Shown piece by piece: positions 37,550-50,005 of a stretch of DNA of 64,000 nucleotides. The notes under the pieces were generated by a model. The model was not told the DNA's origin. It made no database searches and saw nothing but the letters and a program-made list of their open reading frames with translations. Position numbers and translations under genes: made by a program. This DNA comes from Tilletia caries (lineage: Eukaryota; Basidiomycota; Exobasidiomycetes; Tilletiales; Tilletiaceae), in the NCBI GenBank assembly GCA_032718865.1, contig JALUTQ010000018.1, positions 310,001 to 374,000 of the forward strand. Direction: 5' to 3'. Position 1 is the stretch's first letter. Each line of letters opens with the position of its first letter.

Positions 37550-40500
37550 ATGGCCCGCAATCGCAACCCGGCAGCAGTGGCCTCTTCCACAGCGATGGTG
37601 GCTACATCAGCTGCGTCCACGGCTGTTTCTACAGCTGATCTAGCGATGCAAGAGCGCGAATCCGTCTTGCGCACGCTCGCAACGGCGAGCGACGTCCGGC
37701 CTGCAAACACGACGCGAAACTATGTACCCAAACAGAAAGAGTTCAAATCCTGGTGCGACGGCAAGGGCTACGAGGAGATGTCGCGGTGAGTAGATTGTGG
37801 CTTTTGGTTGCTTCCAGTGCTTATATTGGAGCTTTCTACTGGTCGAGAATGAGGATCGGAATGACCATGCAGCATGCTGGCATGCAGCATGCTGGAGCCC
37901 GGACCGGGGCTTGAAGTGGAGTGCATTGGGGTCTGGGGAACAGGGATCGAGGCTGTGCTCAACGTTGCTGCTTCGCACTGATGACTGACTCCCGCTCTGG
38001 CCTCTGCAATGCCATCTTTACGTGATCCCAACAGCTACCAAGTCACTGCCGAGAAGCTTCATCTCTTTCTGGAAGAGCAGGTCCTTCACCGACCCTCCAA
38101 GCGGGCGAAGAAGAACGGAGACGCGCCCGGCACCCTGTCCGAAAGCTCGGTCAAGAGCTACGTTGCCGCTCTGGTCGACCTCTACGTCCAGCAGCAAGCA
38201 CGTGGCGTGAACTCAGCACCTCATCCTCGCCACGGTCCTGTCCGCATCTTGCTCAGTACCCGGAAGGTACAAGAGCACTCGAGAAAGAGGCGGGAGTACG
38301 TCGACCGTGGCATTGGTGAGTTGCTTGGCTGGCTGTGTATTGCGCGTGTGCGGTCAGCGCTTCTCCGGAAGTCTGACGGATGTGTGATATGTCATTTGAT
38401 CTCTGATCATGGTCCCCTGCTTCTCTCGTGTTTCTTCTCATTGATACTCAACAGGCACCTCTCTGGACGGCTACACTCAGGCTCAGCTCGAGGACATCTG
38501 TGCATTCTTCATTCAACGCGACAGCGAGACCGGCCTCCGTGACCGACTTGCCTTTTTGATCTCCCATTACGCACTTCTGCGTGGTGACAACGCGCGCAAA
38601 CTCGAGCTCGCTGACCTCCACCACCTCGACCTGGCGGGCGAAGGTCCCTCTCCTTGCTTTGCCGTGGTGCTTCTCCTCGCCAACGGCAAGACGAATCAAG
38701 CTGGACGTGTTGAATACGGCTCCTTCCTGCGGAACCGAGACGTGCGTGTATGCCCAGTCGGCTGTCTAGCCTTGTATCTCTTCTCAAGGTATGTGTGCAT
38801 TTGCGTGATGTGTGGATGGTGTGGATGGATGGATGCGGAGACATTGCGATGTTGCGCAGCGTGAGAATTGATGAATGAATTTTTGCGTCCTAGGTTCCAC
38901 CACTCCGCTGAGCCGTTCCCGGACTTGTCAAAGTCGTCGCTCTGGTATGACACGAAGGTCGTGAAGTCGCCCACCAGCTTGACCGCCCCAATCTCTGACG
39001 ATGCGCACTCAAAAGCGCTCGATCGGGCATTCAAGGCCTGCCATGTGACGACCACCGCCAAAACCCACGCCGCTCGCAAGTCTGGGGCTCAGCTGGCCGA
39101 GTCCGGAGGAGCGAGTGAGGCCTCCGTCCGACGAGCGGGAAGGTGGAACCAGACCACCATGGAAACATGTTACCTGACTCGACTCCCCCGCCCTGTGCTA
39201 CGGGTTCATGCCGGGTTCCACCCGGATGGCGGTACCTACTTCCTCCGACGTGACGTCGAACCCCCTCAAGAGCTGCTCTCACAAATCTTTCCTCAAGCTG
39301 ATGCCTGGTGAGTAGTTCCTCTTCCCCCATCTTCCCCCTTCCCTTCTCCTTCCCTCCTTGCCCTTGCTGCTTCCCTCTACGCGGCAGCGAGCGGTGTTTT
39401 CCTCCCTCCTTCTCCCTTCCGCCTCCCTCCCGTTCAGCCCTGGGCGTTGGCCAACCGCAGTAGCAGTGGCCGGTTGTGTTGGTTGGAGTGCTCAACTCGT
39501 GCGCAACAGACCACGTCATCGCGTTGTTCTATTGCTGACACTTCTCTAAGTTGTGTTGCGATGCATTTGGTCCAGGGACACTGCCATCGAGATGGGCAAG
39601 ACGACTCGGGGAGAGCCGGTGGAGGTCAACATCGCAGCACGCGCCTTTGTGCGTCTGCTCATCCGTCTTCGTCCGGTTCTCCTCCAAGACGCCGTGCTCT
39701 GGAAGCGACAGCACCCGCACTACTACTTGTGGTCCCATTCTCTCTTCGCATCCCCCGCCTTCCTTCAGTACGAGAAGGAGCTCCTGGAGGTCCTTGCCGC
39801 GCCGGACACGACCAGCGAGGATCGCTTGCGCACGATGGCGCCTCTCATTGCGGAGCAAATCCAGACGTACGCGGCGGCTACACAGAGCTACTTCGATCAG
39901 CGCACTCGGACGATACAGATGGACGTTCAAAGCTCGATGAAGGTGATGATGGAGATGTATGAGGCACAGCGACAGCAGCAGGCGCAGCAGCTCTTTGCGC
40001 TGCAGAATGCGCTCAAGGGTATTTTTGGGTTTTTGGTTGCCTCGGCTGCAGGCGGTGCGGTCACCGGCACCACCAGCAACAGTCTCGATCGTAAGTGCAT
40101 CAGCTCCCCCTCCCCCCCTCCACGTTCACCCCACTTCATTTCCTTCCCGCGCTGCGCTGACGCTTCAACCCCACCTCTTCTCTTTCCTCACTCACTCGCT
40201 AGTCGCTGCAGTGTTCTCCTCCTCCTCAACCTTGTCGCCCTCAGCACCGTTCAGCGCAGCCCCAGCTTCTCCCTCCTCCTCCTCAACTACCTCTCGCACA
40301 CCATCTCCTTCGCAAGCTCAGGCAAAAGGACTGCAGATGCGGCACGGTGCTCGGCCCGGTCCTCGACGAATGCCTCCCATGTCGCAGGACCGTGGCCTCA
40401 CTACCGTGACAGACCTGTGGCGAGAATACAAGGAGGGTCTCAGAGGAATGCCTTCTGTGGAGGAAATGGATCAACACTGGGGCAACGAATGGCGCAAGGG

Positions 40501-40714
40501 CGAGAAGGACAGGAAGCACTACGAGAGGAGGATGCGCATCGTCTCCAAGGTGCGCAGTCTTGCTGGCGAGAAGAAGGTTGCAGAGTCGGTAGCAGTCGTG
40601 ATGCTGGAGCATGCTCGATTGCAGTTGAAGAACAAGTCCCTTTCCAAGCTTTCTGAGCTCATCCAGTCTGATGCAGACTTCACCTATCCAGATCTAGCTC
40701 TCAACCTTCCATAG
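37550..40714 (+). CDS. Crypton-type tyrosine recombinase with GCR1_C-like tail
   Basis: Exons 37550..37785, 38035..38315, 38455..38788, 38894..39307, 39576..40090 and 40212..40714 total 2283 bases, 760 residues, with every phase intact. Residues about 50-170 are a helical SAM-like core-binding region. The catalytic domain has the tyrosine-recombinase set: Arg215 in HYALLRGDNARKLELADL, HxxR at His342/Arg345 (HAARKSG), and a likely nucleophile Tyr377 after GRWNQTTMETCY. Residues about 655-715 (GLTTVTDLWREYKEGLRG...) match the GCR1_C DNA-binding module. This combination is known from fungal Cryptons, which move as DNA circles. No terminal repeats are expected and none were found. It could be an active element or a domesticated regulator; the intact frame supports either. 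Splice-site choices came from phase and motif continuity. Confidence 0.8.
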
Positions 40715-41800
40715 TCTTTGTTTCCTCGCCATGTAGGCATGTATCTATCACCTATGTGTATCAATCAATCGGAATGTGTATATTGGAGCTCCTCTGGTCT
40801 GCCTCTGGTCTGTGTATTCGATGTCGCGAAGCCCTCAGTGCGATCGCCCATCTCCCGTGGCAGTTCAGAAAGCAGCGACAGCGGGACCGAGTCACGAGAA
40901 GTAGATGGAGGAAAGAAAGGTTTTTGGATTGCTGAAGGATCTTCTGGGTCTGGGTGTTGATAATGCGCGGAGCAGAGAGGAGAAAAAGAGGAGGGCAAAG
41001 AAGGTGGGTGGGAGATTGAGATCAGCAAAGGTTTAGATGGAGAGTGAGAGAGGCTGAAGGCCGGAAGCCAGAGTCCGCCCCACTCACACTGTTCTGTCGC
41101 AGCGGCCTTCCGGACTTGTATTTGCAGCTGAAGAATAAATAGAAGAGAGTGCAGCTGTCAGTACACGGTATCGTGATGACACGGTGGTCTGGCTTGACAG
41201 AACAGACTTACCGACTCGACGCTGGACTCGCTTGGCCTTCGACAACAGAGTCTAGTCCTCTTCTCAGCGCACGCGCGCGCGCACGCGCAGGCGGAAGTCC
41301 GAGAGGGAGAGGTGTGGGGGGGGGAGGCGTGGACGAAAGGAGCCGGGCAAACGAGGACAGCGACAGCGAGCTTGTGAGTCTTGCCTCTTGAGGTATCTGA
41401 CGTGCGAAGGAATGAAGAGGATCAGTGATAGATGATGGCAAACGGTGTGCCGCGCGCGCATATGCTCACCTTGCTGCTGTGTCGGCAGAGCACCCGAGGA
41501 AGTGAATGGGAACCCGATTCTGTTGGGGCAAAGCATAGGAGGAAGAGGATGAGCAGTCAGACAGAGGGGACGAGAAGGTTAGCAGAGCCAGCTGCTTGCG
41601 TAATCATCAAGACTCCTAATGCTTCAGTTGTAATCGCCCTGCCATCCATCGCGAGGTGTGTTGATAATTCGAATTGTCGTCTGGTTTTGGTCCTGGTAGC
41701 TGGTTATCGAGGACGGCGAGTCCGTTTTGAGTGGGACGGACTGGACGGACTGAGTCCGAATTTTTCACTCATTTCTGTGGACTGACGGTCGGAACAACAG
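40715..41800. other. Gap between Crypton and KDZ genes
   Basis: No exon supported. It must contain the missing 5' exon of the KDZ gene. A GC-alternating tract (CGCACGCGCGCGCGCACGCG) lies at about 41270..41290. Confidence 0.4.
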
Positions 41801-44800
41801 CTTTCATCAAGCTTGCCGTTTCCTCCGCAGCACCGCGAAACTTTGCCTCTTCTGCATCACTCATCTTCCTCTACTGCTGATCCTCTTCCAACTTCGTCGT
41901 CGTCTTTCCTACCTCATGAAAATCTCCCCATACCATCAGCGCCCTTTTCTCTCTTCTCTGAACAGGACATTGCGCCATCAAAGCGACAGCGCAAACAGCG
42001 AGCCAGAGCACATCGATCTGGCTCTGCTGCTGCGCACCGCGATACCTCGTCCTCTCATCACGAACGTCCGACAACCTCGAATGAAGACTTCCTTTCCTTT
42101 GGTGCTGGAGTGATAGATGACTGGGAGAACCAATCTGATTTTGGGATGGAAGACGAGGGGCCAGCGGACAATTCAAGTGATTGGGACGAGATTCAGCACT
42201 ACGCAGACTCGCTGTTCATTCAGCAGTCTGTGTACGTAGCACGTGTTGACCTTCGGACTTGGGTTGTCGAAGACTATGTCAATGGTATCTGCCAGGTGAG
42301 CTCATCTCTCATTCCCAGCACTCAGAGTTCAGAGACTAGAGAGATGATGTCTTTGAGAACTATTTTCTGACACGCTTTTGCTTTGTGATTTGTCTCTTGT
42401 GCGCCTAGGAAGGGAAGTTCTATCATGTGACGCTCTATGAAGGAACCAGCCCGACAGGAAGGGACGAACAACTTGCCTCATGCGATTGCTCAGCTAGCCG
42501 AAATGGGTTGCAATGCTCGCACAAGAGAGTCCTGCTCGAGCACGGCGAGCTGTTCCAAAAGGAGGTCATTCTTTCTCAGAGAAGTGAGTTATGAGTATGT
42601 TGAGCACGAAGCACCAGCTACCTGGACTCTTACAGACCTCAGATATCAGACAGAACCCGAACGCTTATAACTTCTTCATAACGTATATCATGCAGTCAAT
42701 CCCCTTGCAATTCAGATCGCGGCACACCTACGTGGTGAACTTGCTTGGTTCTCTGTTCTATCTACCAGAAGCACCATCACTGCGGCCAGTCAGGACGGCA
42801 AGCGTTGTGTCGTTGCGTTGTCTGGAAACGAGCGTTGGACTTGTTCGGCATCGCATTGTTCTTCCTTTGGTCAGCCTGCAAACGTCTGTCCACATCGTCA
42901 ACGCGCCCAGCAGTTCTGGAACGACACAGGCAATTCCATCGAGCCTGATCTTGGTGGTAATGGAATGATGTACGACAATGAAGATGGTGAGAAGTTGATT
43001 GCACCTGAACTTTGAACAGCGTTCAAACTGTGATCAATGCTGAATGGAAAGCGTTCTTATGTTCACAGATTCAACCGATGTACCTGTGTATGAGGACCTT
43101 GAGGTCTCAATGAACGCAGTCCATCCGCAAAGCCGGCCCTGCTCACATATGCCGATCTCCCCGCCCCCATTCTGCCGTCTGCCCTCTGAGCCCATTGGGA
43201 AACCAGCCACTGAAAGGGGCATTATTCCAACAACGATCCCGCTTGGAGAACACGCCCGCTGCGACTGCGGTCGACGCAGCAGCGTTGAAGCGCCAGTACG
43301 ACTCCGACCGTGTACGATATACTACAGTAATGGACCGATCTCGAGACTCGTTCAAACACAGGAATGCAGCTGCCGACTCGGTCAAGAGAAGAGGAGCATC
43401 GGTCCCGACCTTTCGGAGCACGGGCTTTTCAATTGGAACAACTCCATCATCGTGGCACATGAAGTATTCAACGCCTATACCTCCCAGCTCTCCACCTCTC
43501 CTACCCCTTTTAACAGCTTTCTGTCTGACCATTCAACATGCGTATGAACAGCATGCTCCTGGTGGAAAGCTCAAGTTTCTTCATCGTTCGACTTTTTGTC
43601 AGGTTGTACTTTGCGTACATTTCCTTGCAGCGACTCGATATCGATTTCTCATGCCAACTCTGCGGTCCCAATCCTTCTACAGTCATAGCAGATGGAGTAG
43701 TGCTTGCATTTGGTGCTCCGTTTCGCCTCGCCGACCTTTGCCCTCCCACCTCAAAAGGAATGGACATCAACGAACGTGCACGAAGCAAATCGATCATTTC
43801 GTTTCTTTCCCCTCCTTCCGCGCGCGCAGCTGTGAAGCAGCTTGCCGGCTTCCTTCTGCAGCAGGTGGCAGACAACTCTGATCAGTACCTCGAATTGCTG
43901 CAGCAGATCAAGGCATCTGTCGAGACGGAATCGGTCCTGGTGATGCGCTTGTGGTCAGGACGCTTTCAGCAGGTGCTGCTGGACACGTTCTTGGCCAGGG
44001 CCACACTTTCGCACAACCTCACGACCGCGGTTCAGCAATTGATCGACCAGTTCGCTGCACATGAGGGTGTTCTGCAACTTTGCCGCCCCCTCTGCTGCCC
44101 ACTCCTGATCGAACTCAGCACCATCGCCTTCCAAACCGCCTCCAAGGATCGCATCACTCGTCTCTCAACCACACTGGCTCATCACTGTCCCTTCCTGGGC
44201 AACGTCTTTGTTCTTCTGGCACATGGCATCGGCAGCATGACGAGCTCAGCAGAGACGAACCTGAGGAGCAGCTTGCAATCATTGATGGCTTCGACAGCAC
44301 AAGTCGTTGACCATCAAGTTACCTTGCTCAATCCTCGACCGCCACCTCTGTCCCTGCCCAACAATGCAACGATCAGCTATACGAAGTCGGGAACTTTGTA
44401 CGGTGCATCCAAATGTCGAACGAGGCCCAACTATCCGCACTTGAATGAGGGATTGGAAGGGAGAAGCGGTGAGAAGCAGGCAACGGCGGAGGGCGGAGAG
44501 ACGGGGCACCAGTGCCGCAAGTTCTATGACGAATACACCAAGCGCCAGCGGACGGGAGGCATCATGGCGTTGTGGTGTACGCATTGTATATGCGTCGGAT
44601 TTCACGTCATTCCGCACGCAGAAGGTAGGAACGATGTCTTCTCAGCGATATTTTCATACTGGCCACGCCCTCCCTCTGTGATCGTATACGATTTTGCATG
44701 CCAACTCGGACCATACTCCTTGAGACGAGAACCAGGATTCTTCAAGGACACGCTCTTTGTAGTGGACCAGATGCACGAGAAAGGTCATTCAAATTGCTCG

Positions 44801-45000
44801 GCAGCCAGCAGACTCTCGACATACATGCGAAACGATCCGGCACTCCAACATCTGTACTCGTCCGCGGCGGAATGCGGAAACTCGGGTCTGGCGAGGATCA
44901 AGAAGACAGTGTCCTTCTGCAATCAGGAGCACGCGGTTGCACTCGTGCGGGTGTTTTTTTGTGCGTCTGGAACCGGCAAAAGACGCTGAGGATGAGCTAG
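41801..45000 (+). pseudogene. KDZ-family transposase gene, frameshifted near its end
   Basis: Exons 41801..42295, 42409..42583, 42696..42986, 43069..43541 and 43631 onward keep phase throughout. Exon 2 has a SWIM-like CDC...CSH zinc motif, exon 3 CSASHC...CPH, exon 4 the cysteine-cluster part with CDCGRRS, RSIGPDLSEHGLFNWNN, and exon 5 CQLCGP. The last exon is the KDZ catalytic region: GFHVIPHAEGRNDVF, VYDFACQLGPYSLRREPGFF, then VDQMHEKGHSNC and AAECGNSGLARIKK. A T7 run at 44954..44960 shifts the frame: frame 0 stops at 44989, while the other frame gives VFLCVWNRQKTLRMS and a stop at 45000, the expected family end. The 5' exon with the ATG was not found. KDZ elements are cut-and-paste DNA transposons of fungi and animals. 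No terminal inverted repeats were identified by eye. Confidence 0.75.
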
Positions 45001-46369
45001 AGGCCGTTGGAGGAGGTAGAGGCGGAGGAGGTGGAGGCTAGGCGACGTTCGAGACCGGCGACGAGAGCTTCGAGTTCGTCGTTCTTCTCTTTAAGAGCTG
45101 TCTTTTCCGCAATCAGAACCTTGTTTGCTTCCAATGCCTGCGCTGTGTTCGCTCGTGCCGCTTCTCGGTACATATGCATTGTTGTCTTGAAATCGTTGGC
45201 AGCATGTTCCTCCATTGCGCGCAGAGTAGGTCGAGCGCCATCGCAGAGGTTCGGACTGACATAGACATGGTCTCGGGCTTCGGCCTTCGCACTTTCATTC
45301 AAAGGCCCAAATGCGATGAAGACAGCGAGACCTGACCTTGCCGATAGCTTAGCTCCCTATAGGTGGAACGACGAAGAGAAAGGATTAACGTCGTCGCGCT
45401 TCCTGAGTCACACGCAAGAAAGGGAGACGGAGGAGAGTGACAGCACGTACCTGCTCTATAAGCCTCCATGTTCCCCTTTTCGCGACTTGCATTCGCGCCT
45501 GAGAATTGTGTTCATATTCGTAGTATTTCATGACGTAGTTGTGCGAGTTTTCCAAGTTAACTGTCATTCAATACGGGCAATTTTGGAGTCAGTGAGGTGA
45601 GAGGTCCACAGAGCATTGCTGCGTAGGTATCATGTTTCCGCACTCACGCCAAATATCACGATACTGAGCTTCGGTGAGGTTGGGCTCCGGACGAAGGTTC
45701 ACGTTCACGCGTTGTCTTTTCTTGCCTTTCGCATTGGTAGGGATCTCAGTGGTACCTGCAGCTGAAATGGATGTCGAATCAGTCACAGAATCACTTGTAG
45801 GGGAAAAGGAGCGAGATTCAAACACGTACTCATCGCATGTTCCGAATCCGTCTCAGTATCGCTGTCTCGTCGTGTGCGAATCTGAAGTCCGCCGCTCTCA
45901 TGCTCATTCGCACGACGAGAAGCAGCGAGCAGCGTCGGATCGAGGAAGGGCGGTAAGGGAGAGGCGGGAGAAGCAGAAGCACTCTCCAAATCATGCAGAC
46001 GAGCCGCTTCAGCGGCGGCCAGTAACGCGTTTGCCTCAACCATCGCTTCCGCAGCAGTGCCGTGTTGATCGTTGATGACTGCATCTGCGGCAAGGACGCG
46101 AGGGGCAGGAACGCGAGTGTCTGGCCCCTGAGCAGGCGCGGAAGAGCTGCTTGTCGTGACTGCGTCTGGTGAGCGAGCGGGTTCTGAGGAGAAAGGGATA
46201 ACGGTGGAAGCCCGAGCATCAATGTACACATACTAGAGCAGCATGCATCTGATGAATGAGTACTAACCTCCATCTTTACTCGGTTTGCTATGTGCGCCGG
46301 GCTCGCAGGGGAGTAATCGGCACATCCTTGGATTCTTTGGATCAAGGCAACCGCGGCGGCAACGAGGAG
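44997..46369 (-). CDS. Convergent KDZ-partner gene, unknown product
   Basis: Exons 46369..46268, 46232..45830, 45761..45648, 45560..45451 and 45356..44997 join in phase (363 codons including stop); the 5' exon with the ATG is not found. The N-terminal half is Ala/Ser-rich. The middle has a conserved-looking block: AQYRDIWLNLENSHNYVMK, EYEHNSQARMQVAKRG and TWRLIEQ. The C-terminal exon is a coiled coil of Lys/Glu/Ala heptads (IAEKTALKEKNDELEALV). Its stop (44999..44997) overlaps the expected KDZ stop (44998..45000) on the other strand, so the two genes are tail to tail within one locus. I do not recognise the family; a transposase accessory or DNA-binding partner is one possibility. Confidence 0.65.
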
Positions 46370-46632
46370 CTGGGCAGCAGTGAGCAGAGGAGGTGTCAGT
46401 ACAGCGCGCACGGCACGTTTGTATCGTTGCTTACTCACCGCGCATGATGCTTGTCTTTGCAGATTGATCTGTTATGGATCCTGAATGCTTGATGCCTGGT
46501 GGTGATGCTGATGAGCTGTTGGTGTTTTGACGTTTGAACTTTGAGCTGCTCGATTCATTGACTACTTGACCACCACTTGCACCGTTCTGCGCCATCTCCT
46601 GTCTGGTTCATGGACAGCTCCTGTTCTCTGCA

Positions 46633-49600
46633 CTAGCATCTCCTGTCCTGGTATTCGACATCGTTTTCCCGGCACCTACCCCAGGAAAACGAAGGAATCA
46701 GAGAACGCCATTGCTTGAGGGTAGCCTGAGCCTGAGCGTGCGTAGCTCCCTCCAGCGAGAAGACCAAGGGAACGAACGCCGTTGGGACCGCCCCATTGTA
46801 GTATTGGGACTTGTGCTTCGCCTTGGCATCGAGGTAGGCGTGCAGCCGCTTGGTGGCAGCAGCCCGCATGCCCAATCGATTGACCAGAAGCAGGTGTTCA
46901 GCACGGCCGGGTGCGCGCCGAGCACTCAGATTGGTGAGCGACACAAAGGTAATGTCGTAGTCGGTGTCACCGCCGCCTCCGGCGGCTGCAGATCCGTGTA
47001 CCCGCCAGTCTGTCCGCCTCATTGACTGTTCCTCGATGCGGGGCTCTGCATTCACTCGGACTCCCTTGACTCGACGAAGAGCGGCAACAAAAAGGTTTTT
47101 GGAATTGTCGTGCCGCACGGTGCGCCTGTGAGGGCGGTCACCGCAGTCGTCGTCGTGACCATGGGAGTTGGGAAGGGTGCAGTCGGGGCAAAGAGGCGCA
47201 GCGGCGCGGAGGAGGGTCCGATTGTGAAGGGTGACCTGTACCTGGCGGTCGGAAAGAGTCGTGCGCGCATCAATGGGGAAGGTTTGAAGGCATGTAGACC
47301 CAAGCCGATCGCCATTCGCCACCACCGTCTGCGCCTCTTCCAGCGACAGTTTCTCCATCAAAGCATCGTCCAGCCGCTTATATTCGAACTCAACGCGCTT
47401 GGCTTGCGGCGTGAACTGGGCCTCGTCCCCATCCGAAGAGACAGCGTGGTCGGGCCAGAGAGACGGCAGGACCTCGCGGAGAAGGAAGAAAGAGGACTGT
47501 TCCATCGCGGCGCGGGCGTGAGGGGCGATCAGCTGATGCTTGGGAACGCCCAATCCGCCGAGTCGTAACGGTAGCTGGAAGAGTGTCGAATCATGGGCAC
47601 CACGGCGAGGCCGAGCTCCACCATCTCGAATCAGCCGCAGAGAATGATGGTATGCGTCGTCGAGGAGAGTCCAGACGTCGTCCAGTCCTTCGGAGGGCAG
47701 CAAGCGCTGCAGATGGCGCAGCTGGAGCTGCACGCTTCGGCGAAGCAGAAGTTGGGCATCCTGCTTGTGCAGCTGTTCGAGGTGCTGAAGACACTCCGTT
47801 TGCTCGCCAATCTTGCGAAGAAGAAAGGCCCGACGCGCCTCTGGACCACCGATCATGCTGCCAAGCAGCTCTTGTCCGGTTTCGAGAAGCTGCTCGCCTG
47901 ACCGTTCCCAGCTCTTGGTGAGGTTGAGCTCAAGTCCGCGGTGGGCGTTGTTGGTGCGCAGCTCGTCGAAAAATTCACGAACAGCCTCCAAAATTCCGCC
48001 GCGGTCCGCAAAAATCGTCCAATCATCGAGGTAGCAGAGGACGTGCGCATTGAACCCTCGAGCTTTGAGGAAGTCGAGGAGCTGCTCCAGAACCGGCCGA
48101 ACACCAACACAGAAAAGCAAACCGGCCAACGGATCACCTTGATAAACTCCGTCCGAAGCATGAAGGGTGTGGATCTCTCCGTTTGACGCAATAAACATTG
48201 TCCCAGCGTGCTCGTATCGAAGTTTTGCTAGGCGGTAAAGACTCCCAGCATGTTTTCGAGTCGAGTGCGAGAGGGGCCCACGATGCAGTGACCCATACGC
48301 ATTCTTCAGGTCCACGGACGCGACGTGGGTGAGGCCGTCTACTTTTTCCGTCGGCTACCTCCTGAGCGAGAAGCACGATCGGCTCCACACCGCCCGCGCT
48401 TCCCAGTCCGAGCTGGCAGGGAAGCAGAGCGCCGTCTAGTGGTGCTGTAGCGAGGATCACTTTCGCGCACAGTCGGTATATGAGATCCGGACAGGCAATC
48501 GGCCGAACGCCTCCGTCGGCCTTAGCGAGTGGTGTGAGCAGGGATGTCGTAAGCATCTCGCGTCCAGGGGCAGTCCCAGCCGCCAGTTGACGAGTGAGCA
48601 GCTTGATGAACCGAACAAAGGTCTCGTTCTTGAGCGCAAGGCTGAGCAAGGGCTGTGACCAGCCAGACACTCCGCCACTGACGTCCGCCGAGAACGAGCG
48701 GAAGCATTCCATGATGGGCAGAGAGTCCTCATCGAAATCGCAGGCTCGTGGCGCAGGTCCGTCGTTAGCAAAGGTGGGACCTGTACGAGCCGGGAACTTG
48801 GCGCGTAGCTGCTCGAGAACTTGCGGAGTGGCTGCCAGGACCTTGCTGGGCCCGCGAAGGAGAGAAGCGGCACGTCGCAGCTGTTGTCGTTGGAGAAAGC
48901 GACGAACACGACGGTTGAGCGGAGGTGGAGTTCTCGTACCGTCCGGAGCGGGACGAGGCTGTATGGGCGTTACGGATGGATATGAGATGATGCGTTTGAG
49001 CAAGGAGACTGTGGGATCGCGCCAGGGGGACAACGTAACCTTGGGGGCGGCAAGGATATTGAAGAGAGATTCTTCGCTGGTAGGGTTGGCGAGATAAGAC
49101 GCTGCAAGTCGCTCGCACAGCAGCATCCATTCGCTGACCGTGTGAGCAGGGAGCAATCCTCGGTGAGCGGGAAGCAGGGCCAATTGGTGATAGCGGCCGA
49201 CTGTGTCAAGCGCAGGAGGCGCCGGATCGGTGGATACGGTGACTGGCTCGTCAGAAGGGCGAGCAGCGGCGGTCCGAGGCCGAGCGGTCCGAGGTGTGGT
49301 CGGGGTGGTACTGCAGGTGTGATTCCAGGGCTGGCCAGCTGCCGTCAGCCGGAAACATCCAGAGCAAGGCTCACAGCGGATGAAGCCGATAGATCGCAAC
49401 TGGTCGTCGGACAAGGCGAGGGCGCCAGTGTGAGCGGTGCGGATGTGATCGCCGATAGCCTTCACGGGCTGATTACCACAACGGGGGGAGGGACAAGCAA
49501 GTCCCGAGCGACTGGGAACTGGAGGCCGGGCGCGAGTGGGCGTAGAGGGCGGTGACCGGTGGCGGGGCCGCTTTACCACTCTGTCGCTGTTGGAAGAAAG

Positions 49601-50005
49601 GCGGCGGCGGCGCGAGGTGGCAGGGAGAGAAGGCGCATCGAAGGTATTGGCGTCTTCAATGGGTTCGGAAGCCTCTTCGGTAGGGACGGGTTCTATCTCG
49701 TCGTTGACGTCGCTGTGTGCTGACTCGTAGTCACTGATGACCGAGCTTGCATCCGTCTCAGCATTGGGCGAGAGAGAGGGAAGGGGCCAAGGGGCGCGGA
49801 AAGTGAACCGATGCAGGGCGCGACCTGCAGTGAGCTCGGCAGGCCCGCCCCTACTTCCAGAGCTTTCAGCTGGCATCCTTCCCTGTCGGTGTCGTCGTGG
49901 TCGTCGTGAGATGAGGCGATGCTGAATGCTGAGGCGCTGATCATGAGGCGCCGAGGTTCTTGTTCCTGGGAGCGCCAAACCTCCACCCAAGGTTGATCTT
50001 CCCAA
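46633..50005 (-). mobile_element. Non-LTR (LINE) retroelement, frameshifted
   Basis: Two overlapping minus-strand frames, 50005..48134 and 48315..46633, read as one pol protein broken by an extra base in an A5 run at 48343..48347. The N-terminal part is Ser/Pro/Arg-rich and has zinc-finger motifs (CPSPRCGNQ...H....H and CEPCSGCF...HTC). The RT region shows LLTPLAKADGGVRPIACPD, then across the shift VDLKNAYGSLHRG, GVYQGDPLAGLLFCVGV and CYLDDWTIF, where YLDD is the catalytic box. The C-terminus has RRTDWRV...DITFVSL and a KHKSQYY region compatible with a restriction-like endonuclease (R2-type), though this is tentative. The first ATG is uncertain. A poly(A) tail and target-site duplication were not identified. 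A single-base frameshift means the copy is inactive unless it is a sequencing error. Confidence 0.7.

Noticed and set aside
41260..41292. GC-alternating tract as a regulatory Z-DNA site
   Set aside because: Short simple sequence with no positional evidence for function.
46633..47600. Plus-strand open frames opposite the LINE
   Set aside because: Mirror frames of a GC-rich coding region; the minus frame has clear RT motifs.
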